This document shows positions 1-7,737 of a stretch of 21,111 bases of DNA, one piece after another. The position numbers were made by a program, and so were the translations under genes. Origin of the DNA: Gemmiger_A avium (GTDB taxonomy: Bacteria; Bacillota; Clostridia; Oscillospirales; Ruminococcaceae); contig DXFE01000041.1 of assembly GCA_019114585.1 (NCBI GenBank), positions 1 to 21,111 of the forward strand. Reading direction: 5' to 3'. The first letter of the stretch is position 1. Each line of letters starts with the position of its first letter. The notes beneath the pieces were generated by a model. It saw only the letters and a list, made by a program, of their open reading frames with translations. It ran no database searches and was not told the DNA's origin.

Positions 1-159
1 GGCGGGCTCCTCTTCCTCGGCCGGGTCACTCGACGAAGCGGTGGTGCCGGCGATGAGGGTCTCATCCGCAAAGACGCTGGCCGGAACCATCGTAAAGATC
101 AGGCCCAGCGCAAGAACCAGGCAGGCAAGCCGCTGCCATGTTCTCATCTTGCTAAACAT
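1..159 (-). CDS. Secreted protein, N-terminal fragment (runs off the left edge)
   Basis: The visible 53 codons encode a classic Sec signal peptide: a short basic start with Lys and Arg residues, a hydrophobic core of about 15 residues (around residues 11-26), and an A-S-V-F-A cleavage site near residue 31. An acidic, Ser/Thr-rich stretch (SSSDPAEEEE) follows, as in the linker just after the signal in many Firmicute surface proteins. The start at 159 is chosen because AAGGAGG lies 7 bases upstream; an internal Met at residue 5 is less well placed. The frame is open to the window edge, so the functional domains are not visible and no function can be assigned. It lies downstream of sbcC in the same direction, but a terminator separates them. 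Confidence 0.75.
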   Translation of the reverse strand, partial: MFSKMRTWQRLACLVLALGLIFTMVPASVFADETLIAGTTASSSDPAEEEEPA

Positions 160-274
160 AACACATCCTCCTTACATTTCTGCGTCCGCTGCCGGACGCG
201 GCGTGTCTCCGTGCGTTCGCCGTGTTCCGGCAAAGGGCAGCGGCGATCGTTGGGGGGCGTTCCCCCCTCCTGTG

Positions 275-303
275 TATCTAATGATACCAGTCTATGGTCA
301 CAA
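275..303 (-). promoter_or_regulatory. Weak candidate promoter for the left-edge secreted protein
   Basis: On the minus strand TTGTGA is followed after 17 bases by TAGATA. This matches sigma-A boxes only partly, and it would give a 5' UTR of about 110 nt. It is the best match found between the terminator at 438-468 and the start codon at 159. Confidence 0.25.
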
Positions 304-437
304 ACCGGTCACAGAATCGAGGATTTTTTCTCACCTAACGCCAAAATCAGCTTTTTTGGCATTACGACGCCAAAAAAACCGGGTGTTTCCCGGAATTCCA
401 TTAGCATTCCGCTCACTTTTCCACAAAACAGCAAGCA

Positions 438-468
438 AAAAACCGTCATTTTGACGATGACGGTTTTT
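438..468 (-). terminator. Intrinsic terminator downstream of sbcC
   Basis: A perfect 12-bp stem (AAAAACCGTCAT paired with ATGACGGTTTTT) encloses a 7-nt loop. Read on the minus strand it ends in a run of six T. The stem carries A and T tracts on its two sides, so it could work in both directions. It is the first convincing terminator after the sbcC stop at 597. Confidence 0.8.
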
Positions 469-556
469 ATCAAAATATGCAATTTGGGTCGAAATTTAAA
501 TTTGTACGGCTTTTTTTACCTTTTCTTTTTCTTCAAATTTGGCAAAAGGTTAATAG

Positions 557-584
557 GTTATAACTTTTTCGCCAGACTTTTCAA
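557..584 (-). promoter_or_regulatory. Candidate promoter just after sbcC
   Basis: On the minus strand TTGAAA, 16 bases, TATAAC: each box matches the sigma-A consensus at 5 of 6 positions. Transcription would start near 550 and meet the terminator at 438-468 about 100 nt later, before any gene. The local DNA is AT-rich, so a chance match is possible. Confidence 0.35.
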
Positions 585-596
585 ACTTTCTCACAT

Positions 597-3362
597 TTAT
601 ACGATCAATTCCAGCCGGCTGCCGCCGGTGCGGTCCTTTGTAACCCGGATCTGGCGGTCGATCCGGTCTTTGAGTTCGGTTACGTGGGAGATGATCCCTA
701 CCAGCCGGTCGCCTTCGGTCAGGTCCTCCAGCGCGCGGAGAGCCTGCCGCAGCGCCTCTTCGTCCAGGGAACCGAAGCCCTCGTCCACAAACATGCTTTC
801 CAGCCGGATACCGCCGGCGGCGCTCTGAATCTCGTCCGCCAGGCCCAGCGCCAGGCACAGGGATGCCTGGAAGGACTCGCCGCCGGACAGGCTGCGCACG
901 CTGCGGCGGCTGCCGTTGTAATGGTCGATCACATCCAGTTCCAGGCCGGTCTGACTGCGGTTGTTGTCCGCCTGGGCCCGGCGGGCCAGTTCGTACTGGC
1001 CGCCGCTCATCACCATAAACCGGGTATTGGCCCGGGCCACGATCCGGTCAAAAAAGGCGGTCTGCACCCAGGTTTCCAGCATGATCTTTTCCCGGCCGGG
1101 CAGATTGCCGTTGGCCGTATTGGAAAGCGCCCGTACCCACTGCCAGCGGGTCTCGGTTTCGGCCAGGCCTTCGCCCTGCCGCTGTATCCCGTCCCGCTGA
1201 CGGCGGTTGTTCGTCAGCCGGGCAGACAGTTCTGCCGCGGCCTTGTCCTGCCCGGCCTGTTCGGCGGCCAGGCGGCGGCAGGCTTCCTCCTGAACGGCCA
1301 GGTCCAGCGCGGGGGCCTGGGCCAGCTGCGCCTCGGCCTGCTGCAGCTGGCCGGTCAGGGTATCGCAGGTGGTCTGCGCTGTGCGGCAGGCCTGCTCGGC
1401 CTGCTCCTGCCCGGCCTGCAGGCGGTTCTTTTCCTCCAGCAGGCGGGCAATCGCCTGTTCAGCGGCCTGCCGCCCGGAAAAGTCCAGCCCCTGTTCCAGC
1501 CGGGTGACCGCCTCCTCCCCGGCTGCTTTTTCGGCGGTCAGGGCTTCCCGCCCCCGGGTCAGGGTATCCAGTTCAGCGGTCAGGCGGCGGCAACTTTCCT
1601 CCCGGGCGGGCAGCGAAGTTTCCAGTACCTGCAGACGGGCCAGCCGGGTTTTCTGCGCACGGGTATCCGCCGCCAGACGCTCCGCCTGCTTGGCGGCGGT
1701 CTGCCGGGCCTGGGCCAGAAGAGCCACCGCCCGGGCCGGGTCGTCACTGCCCAGCAGTTCCTGGCAGCGGGCCCGGGCCTCCTGCTGCAGGGCGGTCAGG
1801 GTGGCGTTCCGGTCCGCGGCCGCACTGCTGGCCCGGGAGGCATTTTCCTGAGCCTGGCGGGCGGCGTTGCGGGCCTGTTCCACCTGGGCTTCGGTGGGCG
1901 CCTGCTCCCCGGCTGAGGCGGGACAGGGATGCTCTGTTGCGCCGCAGACCGGGCAGGGCTGGCCGGGACGCAGCCCCGCCGCCAGAATCCCCGCCTGTTC
2001 GTCCAGAAAGGCCCGGTTCAGCCGCATATAGGCTGTCTGGGCGGCCTCGGCCGCCTGCTGGGCCTGTACATAGGCCTCCGCGGCCCGGGCATGCTCCTTT
2101 TTGGCCCGGCGGCAGCCGTCCAGCCGGTCGTTCAGGTCTTCCAGCTCCCGCCGGCGGCGATCCAGTTCCCCTGCCCGAGCCCGGAGTTTTTCCAGTTCCA
2201 CGGCACTGTCCCGCAGGCCGTCCCGCTCCGCCTGTTCCGCCTGCAGACGGGCCTGCTCCCCATTCAGGGTCTGGGTACGGGCTGCAATACGGGCCTGTTT
2301 GTCTGCCAGGGCGGCAGCCCGTTTATCCCGGGCAGCGCGGGCCTGTTCCAGTTCCGCGTACCGGGGCAGTTGGGCCCGGATGCTCTCTGCCTTGGCGGCC
2401 AGTTCCTCCCGGCGGGGCAGGGTGGCCTGGGCCTGCTGCAGCGCGGCGCGGCAGCGGGCCAGTTCCTCCCGGGCGGCGGGCAGCTTTGCCTGGCAGGCAT
2501 CCCGGTCGGCCCGGGTCTGCGCCAGCTGCCGGGCCTGGCCCAGCCGGGTGTTGGCCTCCTGCAGGGCCTGGGCGGTGCGCTGCCGGGTCTCGTTCAGCAC
2601 CTGCAGCGCCGTCTCGTCCTCCGCCAGCAACTGATCGGCCAGCGCCAGCAGTTCCGCCAGCGGCGGCAGTTCCCGGGCGGCGGCTTCCAGCCGGGCGGTG
2701 AGCGGATGCTCCGGCGGGCAGACCAGCCCGGCCGCATACTGGCGGATACTGCTTTGCATCTGACCGCACCGGTCTGCCAGGGCGCCGGATTCCGCCTTGA
2801 GACGCTCCTGCAGCAATTGATAGGGCCTGGTCTGGAAAATCTGCCGGAAGATGGTCTTGCGCTCTTCGGTGGTGGCCAGCAGCAGTTTGAGGAACTCCCC
2901 CTGGGCGATCATGGCGATGCGGCAGAACTGATCCCGGTCCAGGCCGATGATCCGGGTGACCTCCGCGGTGACCTCCCGGGTGCGGGTGCAGACCCGGCCG
3001 TCCGGGTAATAGAGTTCCGCTTCGGCCCGCTGCAGGGTCATGCCGCCGCCCCGGCGGGCCGGGCGCTGATACTCCGGATTACGGCGCACCCGGTAAATCT
3101 GCCCGCTATAGGAAAAGGTGAGTTCCACCTCGGTGGGGGTATCCGGCGCGGCATACTGGCTGCGCAGCATGGAGGCGTCCCGGTTGCCGCCGCTGGGCTC
3201 CCCGTACAGGGCGTAGGTGATGGCGTCGAACAGGGTGGTTTTTCCCGCGCCGGTATCGCCGGTGATCAGGTACAATCCCCGGCGGCCCAGCTGTTCCATA
3301 TTCAGTTCGGTGCGCCCGGCATAGGGGCCAAAGGCGCTGACGACAAGGCGCAGCGGTCTCAT
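597..3362 (-). CDS. sbcC: Exonuclease subunit SbcC (Rad50-like SMC ATPase)
   Basis: This is the ATPase subunit of the SbcCD complex, which opens hairpins and degrades double-strand DNA ends during repair and replication. The 921-residue protein has the split-ATPase layout of the family. The Walker A motif GDTGAGKT is at residues 35-42. A long Ala/Gln/Glu/Arg-rich coiled coil follows and is broken by the zinc-hook motif CPVC at 470-473. A second coiled-coil arm comes next, then the ABC signature LSGGES at 825-830 and a Walker B segment MFVDEGF at 857-863 (D860, E861). All catalytic motifs are intact and the length is normal. The ATG overlaps the sbcD stop by four bases (ATGA), so the two are translationally coupled. 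Long open frames on the opposite strand here reflect GC-rich codon positions. Confidence 0.96.
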   Translation of the reverse strand: MRPLRLVVSAFGPYAGRTELNMEQLGRRGLYLITGDTGAGKTTLFDAITYALYGEPSGGNRDASMLRSQYAAPDTPTEVELTFSYSGQIYRVRRNPEYQRPARRGGGMTLQRAEAELYYPDGRVCTRTREVTAEVTRIIGLDRDQFCRIAMIAQGEFLKLLLATTEERKTIFRQIFQTRPYQLLQERLKAESGALADRCGQMQSSIRQYAAGLVCPPEHPLTARLEAAARELPPLAELLALADQLLAEDETALQVLNETRQRTAQALQEANTRLGQARQLAQTRADRDACQAKLPAAREELARCRAALQQAQATLPRREELAAKAESIRAQLPRYAELEQARAARDKRAAALADKQARIAARTQTLNGEQARLQAEQAERDGLRDSAVELEKLRARAGELDRRRRELEDLNDRLDGCRRAKKEHARAAEAYVQAQQAAEAAQTAYMRLNRAFLDEQAGILAAGLRPGQPCPVCGATEHPCPASAGEQAPTEAQVEQARNAARQAQENASRASSAAADRNATLTALQQEARARCQELLGSDDPARAVALLAQARQTAAKQAERLAADTRAQKTRLARLQVLETSLPAREESCRRLTAELDTLTRGREALTAEKAAGEEAVTRLEQGLDFSGRQAAEQAIARLLEEKNRLQAGQEQAEQACRTAQTTCDTLTGQLQQAEAQLAQAPALDLAVQEEACRRLAAEQAGQDKAAAELSARLTNNRRQRDGIQRQGEGLAETETRWQWVRALSNTANGNLPGREKIMLETWVQTAFFDRIVARANTRFMVMSGGQYELARRAQADNNRSQTGLELDVIDHYNGSRRSVRSLSGGESFQASLCLALGLADEIQSAAGGIRLESMFVDEGFGSLDEEALRQALRALEDLTEGDRLVGIISHVTELKDRIDRQIRVTKDRTGGSRLELIV

Positions 3363-4498
3363 ACCTGTTCCTCCCAGATTTTTTCGATCAGTTCCCGCAG
3401 GAAATTGTTCTGTTCTTCGCTCATGGGCTGGCCGTTCTGCTTTTCATACAGCTCGGCAAACAGTTCCAGCGGGGATTTGCGTTTGGCGTCCGGCAGCTGT
3501 GCGTCCCACTGGCCGGCACGGGTGCGGGCATTGTCATAGTCCAGCTTGAGCAGATTGCGGTAGATGACCCGCAGCTTGCCCACCGCGTCGGGGATGTCCT
3601 CCTCGTCGGTGAGGGTGATGTGCAGGTAATCCTCCGGGTAGCTGGTGGCCTGGTAAAAGCTGCGCAGGGTCAGTTCCTCGTAGCGGCCCCGCAGCTCCAC
3701 CAGTTCCCGCAGCGGGGTCAGAGGCCGGGTGCGCACCTCCACCCGGCCTTTTTCTGCCAGTTCCATCAGGGTGACCGATTTGGTCTGACTGACCTCGGAG
3801 AAGGAGTATTTCAGCGGGCTGCCGCAGTAGCGCAGGGTGGGACGGCCCGCCGCCTGGGGACCGTGCAGGTGGCCCAGAGCCACATAATCAAAGGCATCAA
3901 ACACCGAGGCGTCCACGTTGTCGCTGCCGCCCACCGACAGATCCTCGGATTCACAGCGGGCGGCCCCGGTGACGAACTGGTGGGTGACCAGAACGCTGCG
4001 CCGGGCCGGATCGGGCGCCATGGCTTCCACGGCGGCGGACACCGCGTCGGTGTAGGTGAGGATCTCCCGGTCGGGGAAAAAGCGGCGCACCCCGGCGGGC
4101 TTGATAAAGGGCAGCAGATAGATATCCACCGGGCCGAAGGCATCGGTCAGGGTGACCCGCTCCACCCGGCCGTCGTAGACCGGGGCCATATAGACCCCCC
4201 GGGCGCTCATGAGCCGCCCGCCGAAGGCAATCCGCTCAGCGGAATCGTGGTTGCCGCTGATGACGAATACCGGTGCGCCGCGCTGGGCCAGCTGTACCAG
4301 AAACTCGTCAAACAGCTGGACCGCCTCGGCGGGAGGGACCGGCTTGTCGTAAACATCGCCGGCGATCAGTACGCCGTCGGGGCGTTCCTCGTCCAGGATG
4401 GCCAGGATGCGGCGCAGGATCTCCCGCTGATCTTCCAGCAGGGACTGTTCACAGAGCCGTTTGCCCAGATGCAGGTCGGAAAGGTGTGCAAACTTCAT
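3359..4498 (-). CDS. sbcD: Exonuclease subunit SbcD (Mre11-like phosphoesterase)
   Basis: This is the nuclease subunit of SbcCD, a two-metal calcineurin-like phosphoesterase acting on DNA ends. Metal-binding motifs appear in the expected order: SDLHLG (D8, H10), GDVYD (D48), GNHDS (N83, H84) and GHLHG (H210, H212). The conserved core is followed by a C-terminal capping region, and 379 residues is normal for the family. The start follows AAAGGAG at about 6 nt. sbcD comes first in a two-gene unit with sbcC. No clear promoter lies in the 72-bp gap after the upstream regulator gene; that gap is filled by a terminator hairpin, so the unit may depend partly on read-through or on a promoter inside the preceding gene. 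Confidence 0.96.
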   Translation of the reverse strand: MKFAHLSDLHLGKRLCEQSLLEDQREILRRILAILDEERPDGVLIAGDVYDKPVPPAEAVQLFDEFLVQLAQRGAPVFVISGNHDSAERIAFGGRLMSARGVYMAPVYDGRVERVTLTDAFGPVDIYLLPFIKPAGVRRFFPDREILTYTDAVSAAVEAMAPDPARRSVLVTHQFVTGAARCESEDLSVGGSDNVDASVFDAFDYVALGHLHGPQAAGRPTLRYCGSPLKYSFSEVSQTKSVTLMELAEKGRVEVRTRPLTPLRELVELRGRYEELTLRSFYQATSYPEDYLHITLTDEEDIPDAVGKLRVIYRNLLKLDYDNARTRAGQWDAQLPDAKRKSPLELFAELYEKQNGQPMSEEQNNFLRELIEKIWEEQV

Positions 4499-4512
4499 GG
4501 GTTTCTCCTTTA

Positions 4513-4551
4513 TAAAAAGTAGAAAGGGAGAGGGCCTCAGGGTCCTCTCCC
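4513..4551 (-). terminator. Terminator closing the pilus operon, directly ahead of sbcD
   Basis: GGGAGAGG (4526-4533) pairs perfectly with CCTCTCCC (4544-4551). On the minus strand the hairpin is followed by a T-rich tract, TTTCTACTTTTTA. The tract ends a few bases before the sbcD ribosome site, so the element could also act as an attenuator for sbcDC. Confidence 0.8.
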
Positions 4552-4570
4552 GCGCAGCCGGCGCGACCGG

Positions 4571-5785
4571 TCACACAATAGGATCGGGCACGCCGGAGGT
4601 AATATCAATGCGCATACCGCTGGACGCGCCGCAGCTGCGCCAGCTTTTGAGCAGACGCTCGGCCACCACGGCGGTGTCCCCCGCCTGCCGCACCGACAGC
4701 ATCAGCACATACTGGTTGCGGCTGTACCGGCTGAACACGTCCCCCTTGCGCAGGGTGTTCTTGATCTGTTCCCGCAGCTGCAGCATGGCCCGCACCGTTT
4801 CCTGCTTGCCCAGGGCCTGGCCGTTTTCGCTTTGCAGGCCCACCAGCAGCAGCACGACGGTGTTGTCCACCCGCACGGCGCTGCGCACCACCATGTGGTA
4901 CATGTGCTTGAACACTTCGTAGGGGCAGAAGTAAGCCCCGCGGATGGGCCGGTCGTCCCGGGTGGCCTCGTCCAGATCCCGCTGGATCTGGTGAATGTCG
5001 TCCACCGTGTTGGTGCCCTCCGCCGCCCAGCGGAAGATGCTCTGCAGTTCCGGGCCCAGCACCTCGCCGGTCTCGTCCAGGAACAGGTTGGAGACGATCG
5101 GGTAGTGGTTCAGGATGGCGGTTTTCATATCCAGCTGCTTGAGGGCGGTGAAATGCCGCAGGTACAGTTCCTCACTGAGAGGCTCCAGCAGCAGGGCCCG
5201 GCCGCAGATGTCCAGCACCTCCTGGGCGCTGCCCCGCACCCCGCTGCCCAGCAGCAGGTCGCAGGCGTGCAGCACCGCGGACAGGTACCGCTGGCGCAGC
5301 GCGCTGGCCTTGGGCATCACCCAGCGGCGGCCTGCCAGGGTGGGCAGAAAGTCGCCGGAGTACAGATCCAGCAATCGGCGGCAGGCCGCCAGCTGCTGCT
5401 GCGGGTCCCGGGCCTCCATCCCCTCCCGGTGCAAAGCAAACAGCTCCTGCACGTCCAGGCGCACCGGGGTGGCCGGGTTCCAGCAATACTGCCGGTCCCG
5501 GGTGATGATGCAGTCGGCGGGAAGGCCCGCGGCGGCCAGCTGTTTGCGCAGCGAGTAGGCGGCGTTTTTCAGCGCGCCGGCGGGGTTGGCCACCTCATCG
5601 TCCTCCCAGAGGGCTTCGCAGATCTGTTCGTTGGTGACCGGCTCGTCGGTGTTCAGAAGCAGAAACGCCAGCAGTTCCCAGGGCTTGTTGATCCGGGCGC
5701 CCCGTTCCAGCAGCACCGTATCCCCGGCTTTTACCTGCAGCCCGCCGAAAGTTTCCACATCCAGCAGAACGTTGGCTGTATTCAT
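4571..5785 (-). CDS. BTAD/SARP-type transcriptional regulator with a degenerate GGDEF-like C-terminus
   Basis: A 404-residue cytoplasmic protein. Residues about 8-100 resemble an OmpR/SARP winged helix (a segment around NKPWELLAFLLLN, then NEQICEALW). Residues about 110-250 form the helical bacterial transcriptional activator domain (LDVQELFALHREG, a DLYSGDFLP segment, repeated TPR-like helices). The last 120 residues look like a GGDEF fold: LRKGDVFSRYSRNQYVLML lines up with the region around the diguanylate cyclase signature, but the signature is SRNQY at 355-359, so cyclase activity is not expected. The ATG at 5785 is chosen because GGAGGG lies 6 bases upstream; an ATG two codons earlier abuts the ribosome site. 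The gene begins 17 bp after pilT and is the last gene of the pilus operon, which suggests it senses or regulates that system. The target is unknown. Confidence 0.8.
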   Translation of the reverse strand: MNTANVLLDVETFGGLQVKAGDTVLLERGARINKPWELLAFLLLNTDEPVTNEQICEALWEDDEVANPAGALKNAAYSLRKQLAAAGLPADCIITRDRQYCWNPATPVRLDVQELFALHREGMEARDPQQQLAACRRLLDLYSGDFLPTLAGRRWVMPKASALRQRYLSAVLHACDLLLGSGVRGSAQEVLDICGRALLLEPLSEELYLRHFTALKQLDMKTAILNHYPIVSNLFLDETGEVLGPELQSIFRWAAEGTNTVDDIHQIQRDLDEATRDDRPIRGAYFCPYEVFKHMYHMVVRSAVRVDNTVVLLLVGLQSENGQALGKQETVRAMLQLREQIKNTLRKGDVFSRYSRNQYVLMLSVRQAGDTAVVAERLLKSWRSCGASSGMRIDITSGVPDPIV

Positions 5786-5802
5786 GATCATCCCTCCCGG
5801 TA

Positions 5803-6873
5803 TCAGAGCGAAGCCAGGGCGTCCAGACGTTTTTCCATGGCTTCGTAATAGATGCTGTAGGTAAGCGCGGTTTCCCGCGTGATGCGCTTTTGCTGGTACA
5901 GCCGCAGCAGGCTGGAATCCATGGAGCACATGCCCTCCGCCGCGCCGGTCTGGATGGCGGCGGCGATCTGGTGGGTCTTGGCCTCCCGGATCAGGTTGCG
6001 GATGGCGGGATTGGTGTACATGACCTCAAAGGCCACCGTCTGGCCGCCGTCCACCGTGGGCACCAGCTGCTGGCTGATCACCACCTGCAGCACCATGCTC
6101 AGCTGGATGCGCACCTGCGCCTGCTGGCTGGCCGGGAACACGTCCACGATCCGGTCCACGGTGTTGGCCGCGCCGGTGGTGTGCAGGGTGCTGAACAGCA
6201 GCTGGCCGGTCTCGGCGGCGGTCATGGCCACCTCGATGGTCTCATAGTCCCGCATCTCGCCCAGCAGGATCACGTCCGGGCTTTCCCGCAGGGCGCTGCG
6301 CAGCGCGGCCAGATAGCTGGGCGCGTCGCTGCCAATCTCCCGCTGGGTCACGATGCAGCTGCCGTGCCGGTGGATATACTCGATGGGGTCTTCCATGGTG
6401 ATGATATGGCCTTCCCGCCGGTGGTTGATCCGGTCGATCAGGCAGGCCAGAGTGGTGGACTTGCCGCTGCCCGCCGGGCCGGTGACCAGCACCAGGCCTT
6501 TCATCTTGTCGGCGGCGGCCAGCACCGAGGGCAGGATGCCCAGGGCTTCCGGGTCGGGCAGGCCGAACCGGATCACACGCAGCACCACCGCCAGCGAACC
6601 GCGCTGGTGCAGCACGTTGGCCCGGAACCGCCCCATCTCCCGGATGGCAAAGGAAAAATCGTCGTCCGCATCCTCGGCGGCCACCCGCTCCGGGTTGCGG
6701 CCGCAGAGGGCATAGATGTCCTCCACCAGGGCGCGGGTATCTTCCGGTTTCAGGGGTTCGCCTTCCCGGCGCTGCCGCCCGCTTACCTTATAGGTGAGCG
6801 GAAGGCCGGCAATAAAGAAAATATCCGAAGCGTTCAGCTGCAGCGCCCGCTGCAGAATGCTGGTGATATCCAT
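5803..6873 (-). CDS. pilT: Type IV pilus twitching-motility ATPase PilT
   Basis: A hexameric secretion-superfamily ATPase that normally powers pilus retraction from the cytoplasmic face of the membrane. In the 356 residues one sees the N-terminal PAS-like half (around LNASDIFFIAG), Walker A GPAGSGKST at 132-140 (K138), an Asp-box segment IITMEDPIEY, Walker B ILLGEMRD with E206, and the His box STLHTTGA. The PilT-type segment AIRNLIREAK is also present; together with the length (PilB proteins are over 500 residues) it supports retraction-type PilT over the extension ATPase PilB. The gene sits 24 bp after a small membrane protein gene and 17 bp before the BTAD regulator. No PilB gene is in this window, so this motor might serve both roles or PilB may be encoded elsewhere. 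Confidence 0.93.
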   Translation of the reverse strand: MDITSILQRALQLNASDIFFIAGLPLTYKVSGRQRREGEPLKPEDTRALVEDIYALCGRNPERVAAEDADDDFSFAIREMGRFRANVLHQRGSLAVVLRVIRFGLPDPEALGILPSVLAAADKMKGLVLVTGPAGSGKSTTLACLIDRINHRREGHIITMEDPIEYIHRHGSCIVTQREIGSDAPSYLAALRSALRESPDVILLGEMRDYETIEVAMTAAETGQLLFSTLHTTGAANTVDRIVDVFPASQQAQVRIQLSMVLQVVISQQLVPTVDGGQTVAFEVMYTNPAIRNLIREAKTHQIAAAIQTGAAEGMCSMDSSLLRLYQQKRITRETALTYSIYYEAMEKRLDALASL

Positions 6874-6897
6874 AGTCTGCTTCCTCCCCTGTCTGTA

Positions 6898-7314
6898 TCA
6901 GAAACTGCCGTCCCACAAGTCCAGGCTTTCGTCCGCCTGCCAGCTCTGGCTCAGTTTCCAGGTATCGATCCGCCAGCCGTCGCCCGTCAGGGCCAGGCGT
7001 ACCGTCAGGCGCCGGCCTTCCTCCCCTTCGATCACGGTCTGGACAAAGCCGGGCGTACTCATGTCCACCTGGCCGGGCAGTTCTGTATCCGTCGCCAAAG
7101 CTTCATCCGCTTCGGCCAGCCAGCGCCAGGCCTCATTTTCACAGGCTGCGTCCAGCGCAAACCGGTCCAGCGCCCGCTGGGCCAGCGCCCGGTCGGCCCG
7201 GGCGGTGGAAAACGCCAGCACCGCCAGCACCGCCAGGCATACCGCCACCACGGTGATCAGCAGCGTCAGCGCGCCGGAGCGCACCGGCATATGGGTATGT
7301 TCTCTCTGCCGCAT
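6898..7314 (-). CDS. Small membrane-anchored protein of the pilus operon (pseudopilin-like)
   Basis: A 138-residue protein of a family I do not recognise. A basic N-terminus (MRQREHTHMPVR) precedes one hydrophobic segment at about residues 13-37, and a soluble, acidic, Trp-containing domain follows, presumably outside the membrane. There is no cysteine lipobox and no clear prepilin peptidase site (no Gly-Phe/Glu pattern ahead of the hydrophobic stretch). The start at 7314 follows AAAGGAG with about 9 bases spacing. Its position between another single-membrane-segment protein and pilT suggests a minor pilin or an assembly accessory protein. The coding assignment is firm; the role is inferred from context. 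Confidence 0.7.
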   Translation of the reverse strand: MRQREHTHMPVRSGALTLLITVVAVCLAVLAVLAFSTARADRALAQRALDRFALDAACENEAWRWLAEADEALATDTELPGQVDMSTPGFVQTVIEGEEGRRLTVRLALTGDGWRIDTWKLSQSWQADESLDLWDGSF

Positions 7315-7338
7315 CCGGGGCCACTCCTTTCCGGCCGG

Positions 7339-7737
7339 TCAGTCCGGCCAATAGCGAACAAATTCCAGGCTGCACACGCTCTCCCGCTCTTCGGTGAGCA
7401 CCTCCAGATGCAGGGTGACGGTCCGGCCATAGTTCTCCGGTTCCTGGATGGTGTACAGCCGCAGCAGATAGTCCTCGCCGCTGGGGCCGGTGCGGGTCAC
7501 CTCGCCGCCGTCACCGTCCACCCCGGCCAGCTGGCAGAAGTCGGTCTCGTCCGCGGCGGCATACCACTCCTCGCTGATATCCTGGGCCAGACGCTGGGCG
7601 TCGGTCAGGCGGCGGGCCTCCAGCGCCTGGGTACGGGCGGCGCTGAAAAGCTGGGCCAGCACGGCGGTGAGCGCCAGCAAAAATACAGTCAGCAGCAGGC
7701 ATTCCACATAGAATGCCGTGGATCGGCGTCGGGTCAT
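7339..7737 (-). CDS. Small type II secretion/pilus-associated membrane protein
   Basis: 132 residues with a basic start (MTRRRSTAFYVE), one membrane segment at about 10-32 and a soluble domain rich in Asp, Glu and Arg. The basic start, hydrophobic stretch and following amphipathic helix (LEARRLTDAQRLAQDISEEW) match the general layout of pseudopilins, though no canonical processing glycine is visible. The ATG at 7737 has GGAGGAGG 6 bases upstream and overlaps the preceding stop as ATGA, so translation is coupled to the DUF4860-like gene. Longer upstream frames are rejected because they would run through that gene without a ribosome site. No enzymatic motif is visible. Confidence 0.72.
   Translation of the reverse strand: MTRRRSTAFYVECLLLTVFLLALTAVLAQLFSAARTQALEARRLTDAQRLAQDISEEWYAAADETDFCQLAGVDGDGGEVTRTGPSGEDYLLRLYTIQEPENYGRTVTLHLEVLTEERESVCSLEFVRYWPD

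Larger units (their letters stand above)
160..596. other. AT-rich intergenic spacer
   Basis: No coding frame here has a ribosome site. The spacer holds the ribosome site of the left-edge gene (about 167-173), a weak promoter candidate at 275-303, a hairpin of T-rich and A-rich arms (352-360 with 369-377), the sbcC terminator at 438-468, a polypyrimidine stretch on the plus strand around 511-536, and a promoter-like sequence at 557-584. Base composition between about 290 and 600 is clearly more AT-rich than the surrounding coding DNA. Confidence 0.7.

Noticed and set aside
352..377. Hairpin of TTTTTTGGC and GCCAAAAAA as a terminator
   Set aside because: The stem is mostly A-T and no T run follows it on either strand; it may be chance in an AT-rich spacer.
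684..3539. Long open frames on the plus strand opposite sbcC
   Set aside because: They are antisense to a clear sbcC with all motifs, their products are low-complexity Gly/Gln/Pro-rich sequences, and no ribosome site precedes them. GC-rich third positions explain the openness.
5786..5929. Longer N-terminus for the BTAD regulator reaching back into pilT
   Set aside because: It would overlap the pilT end by over 120 bp, has no ribosome site and adds a sequence unlike the family; GGAGGG points to the ATG at 5785.
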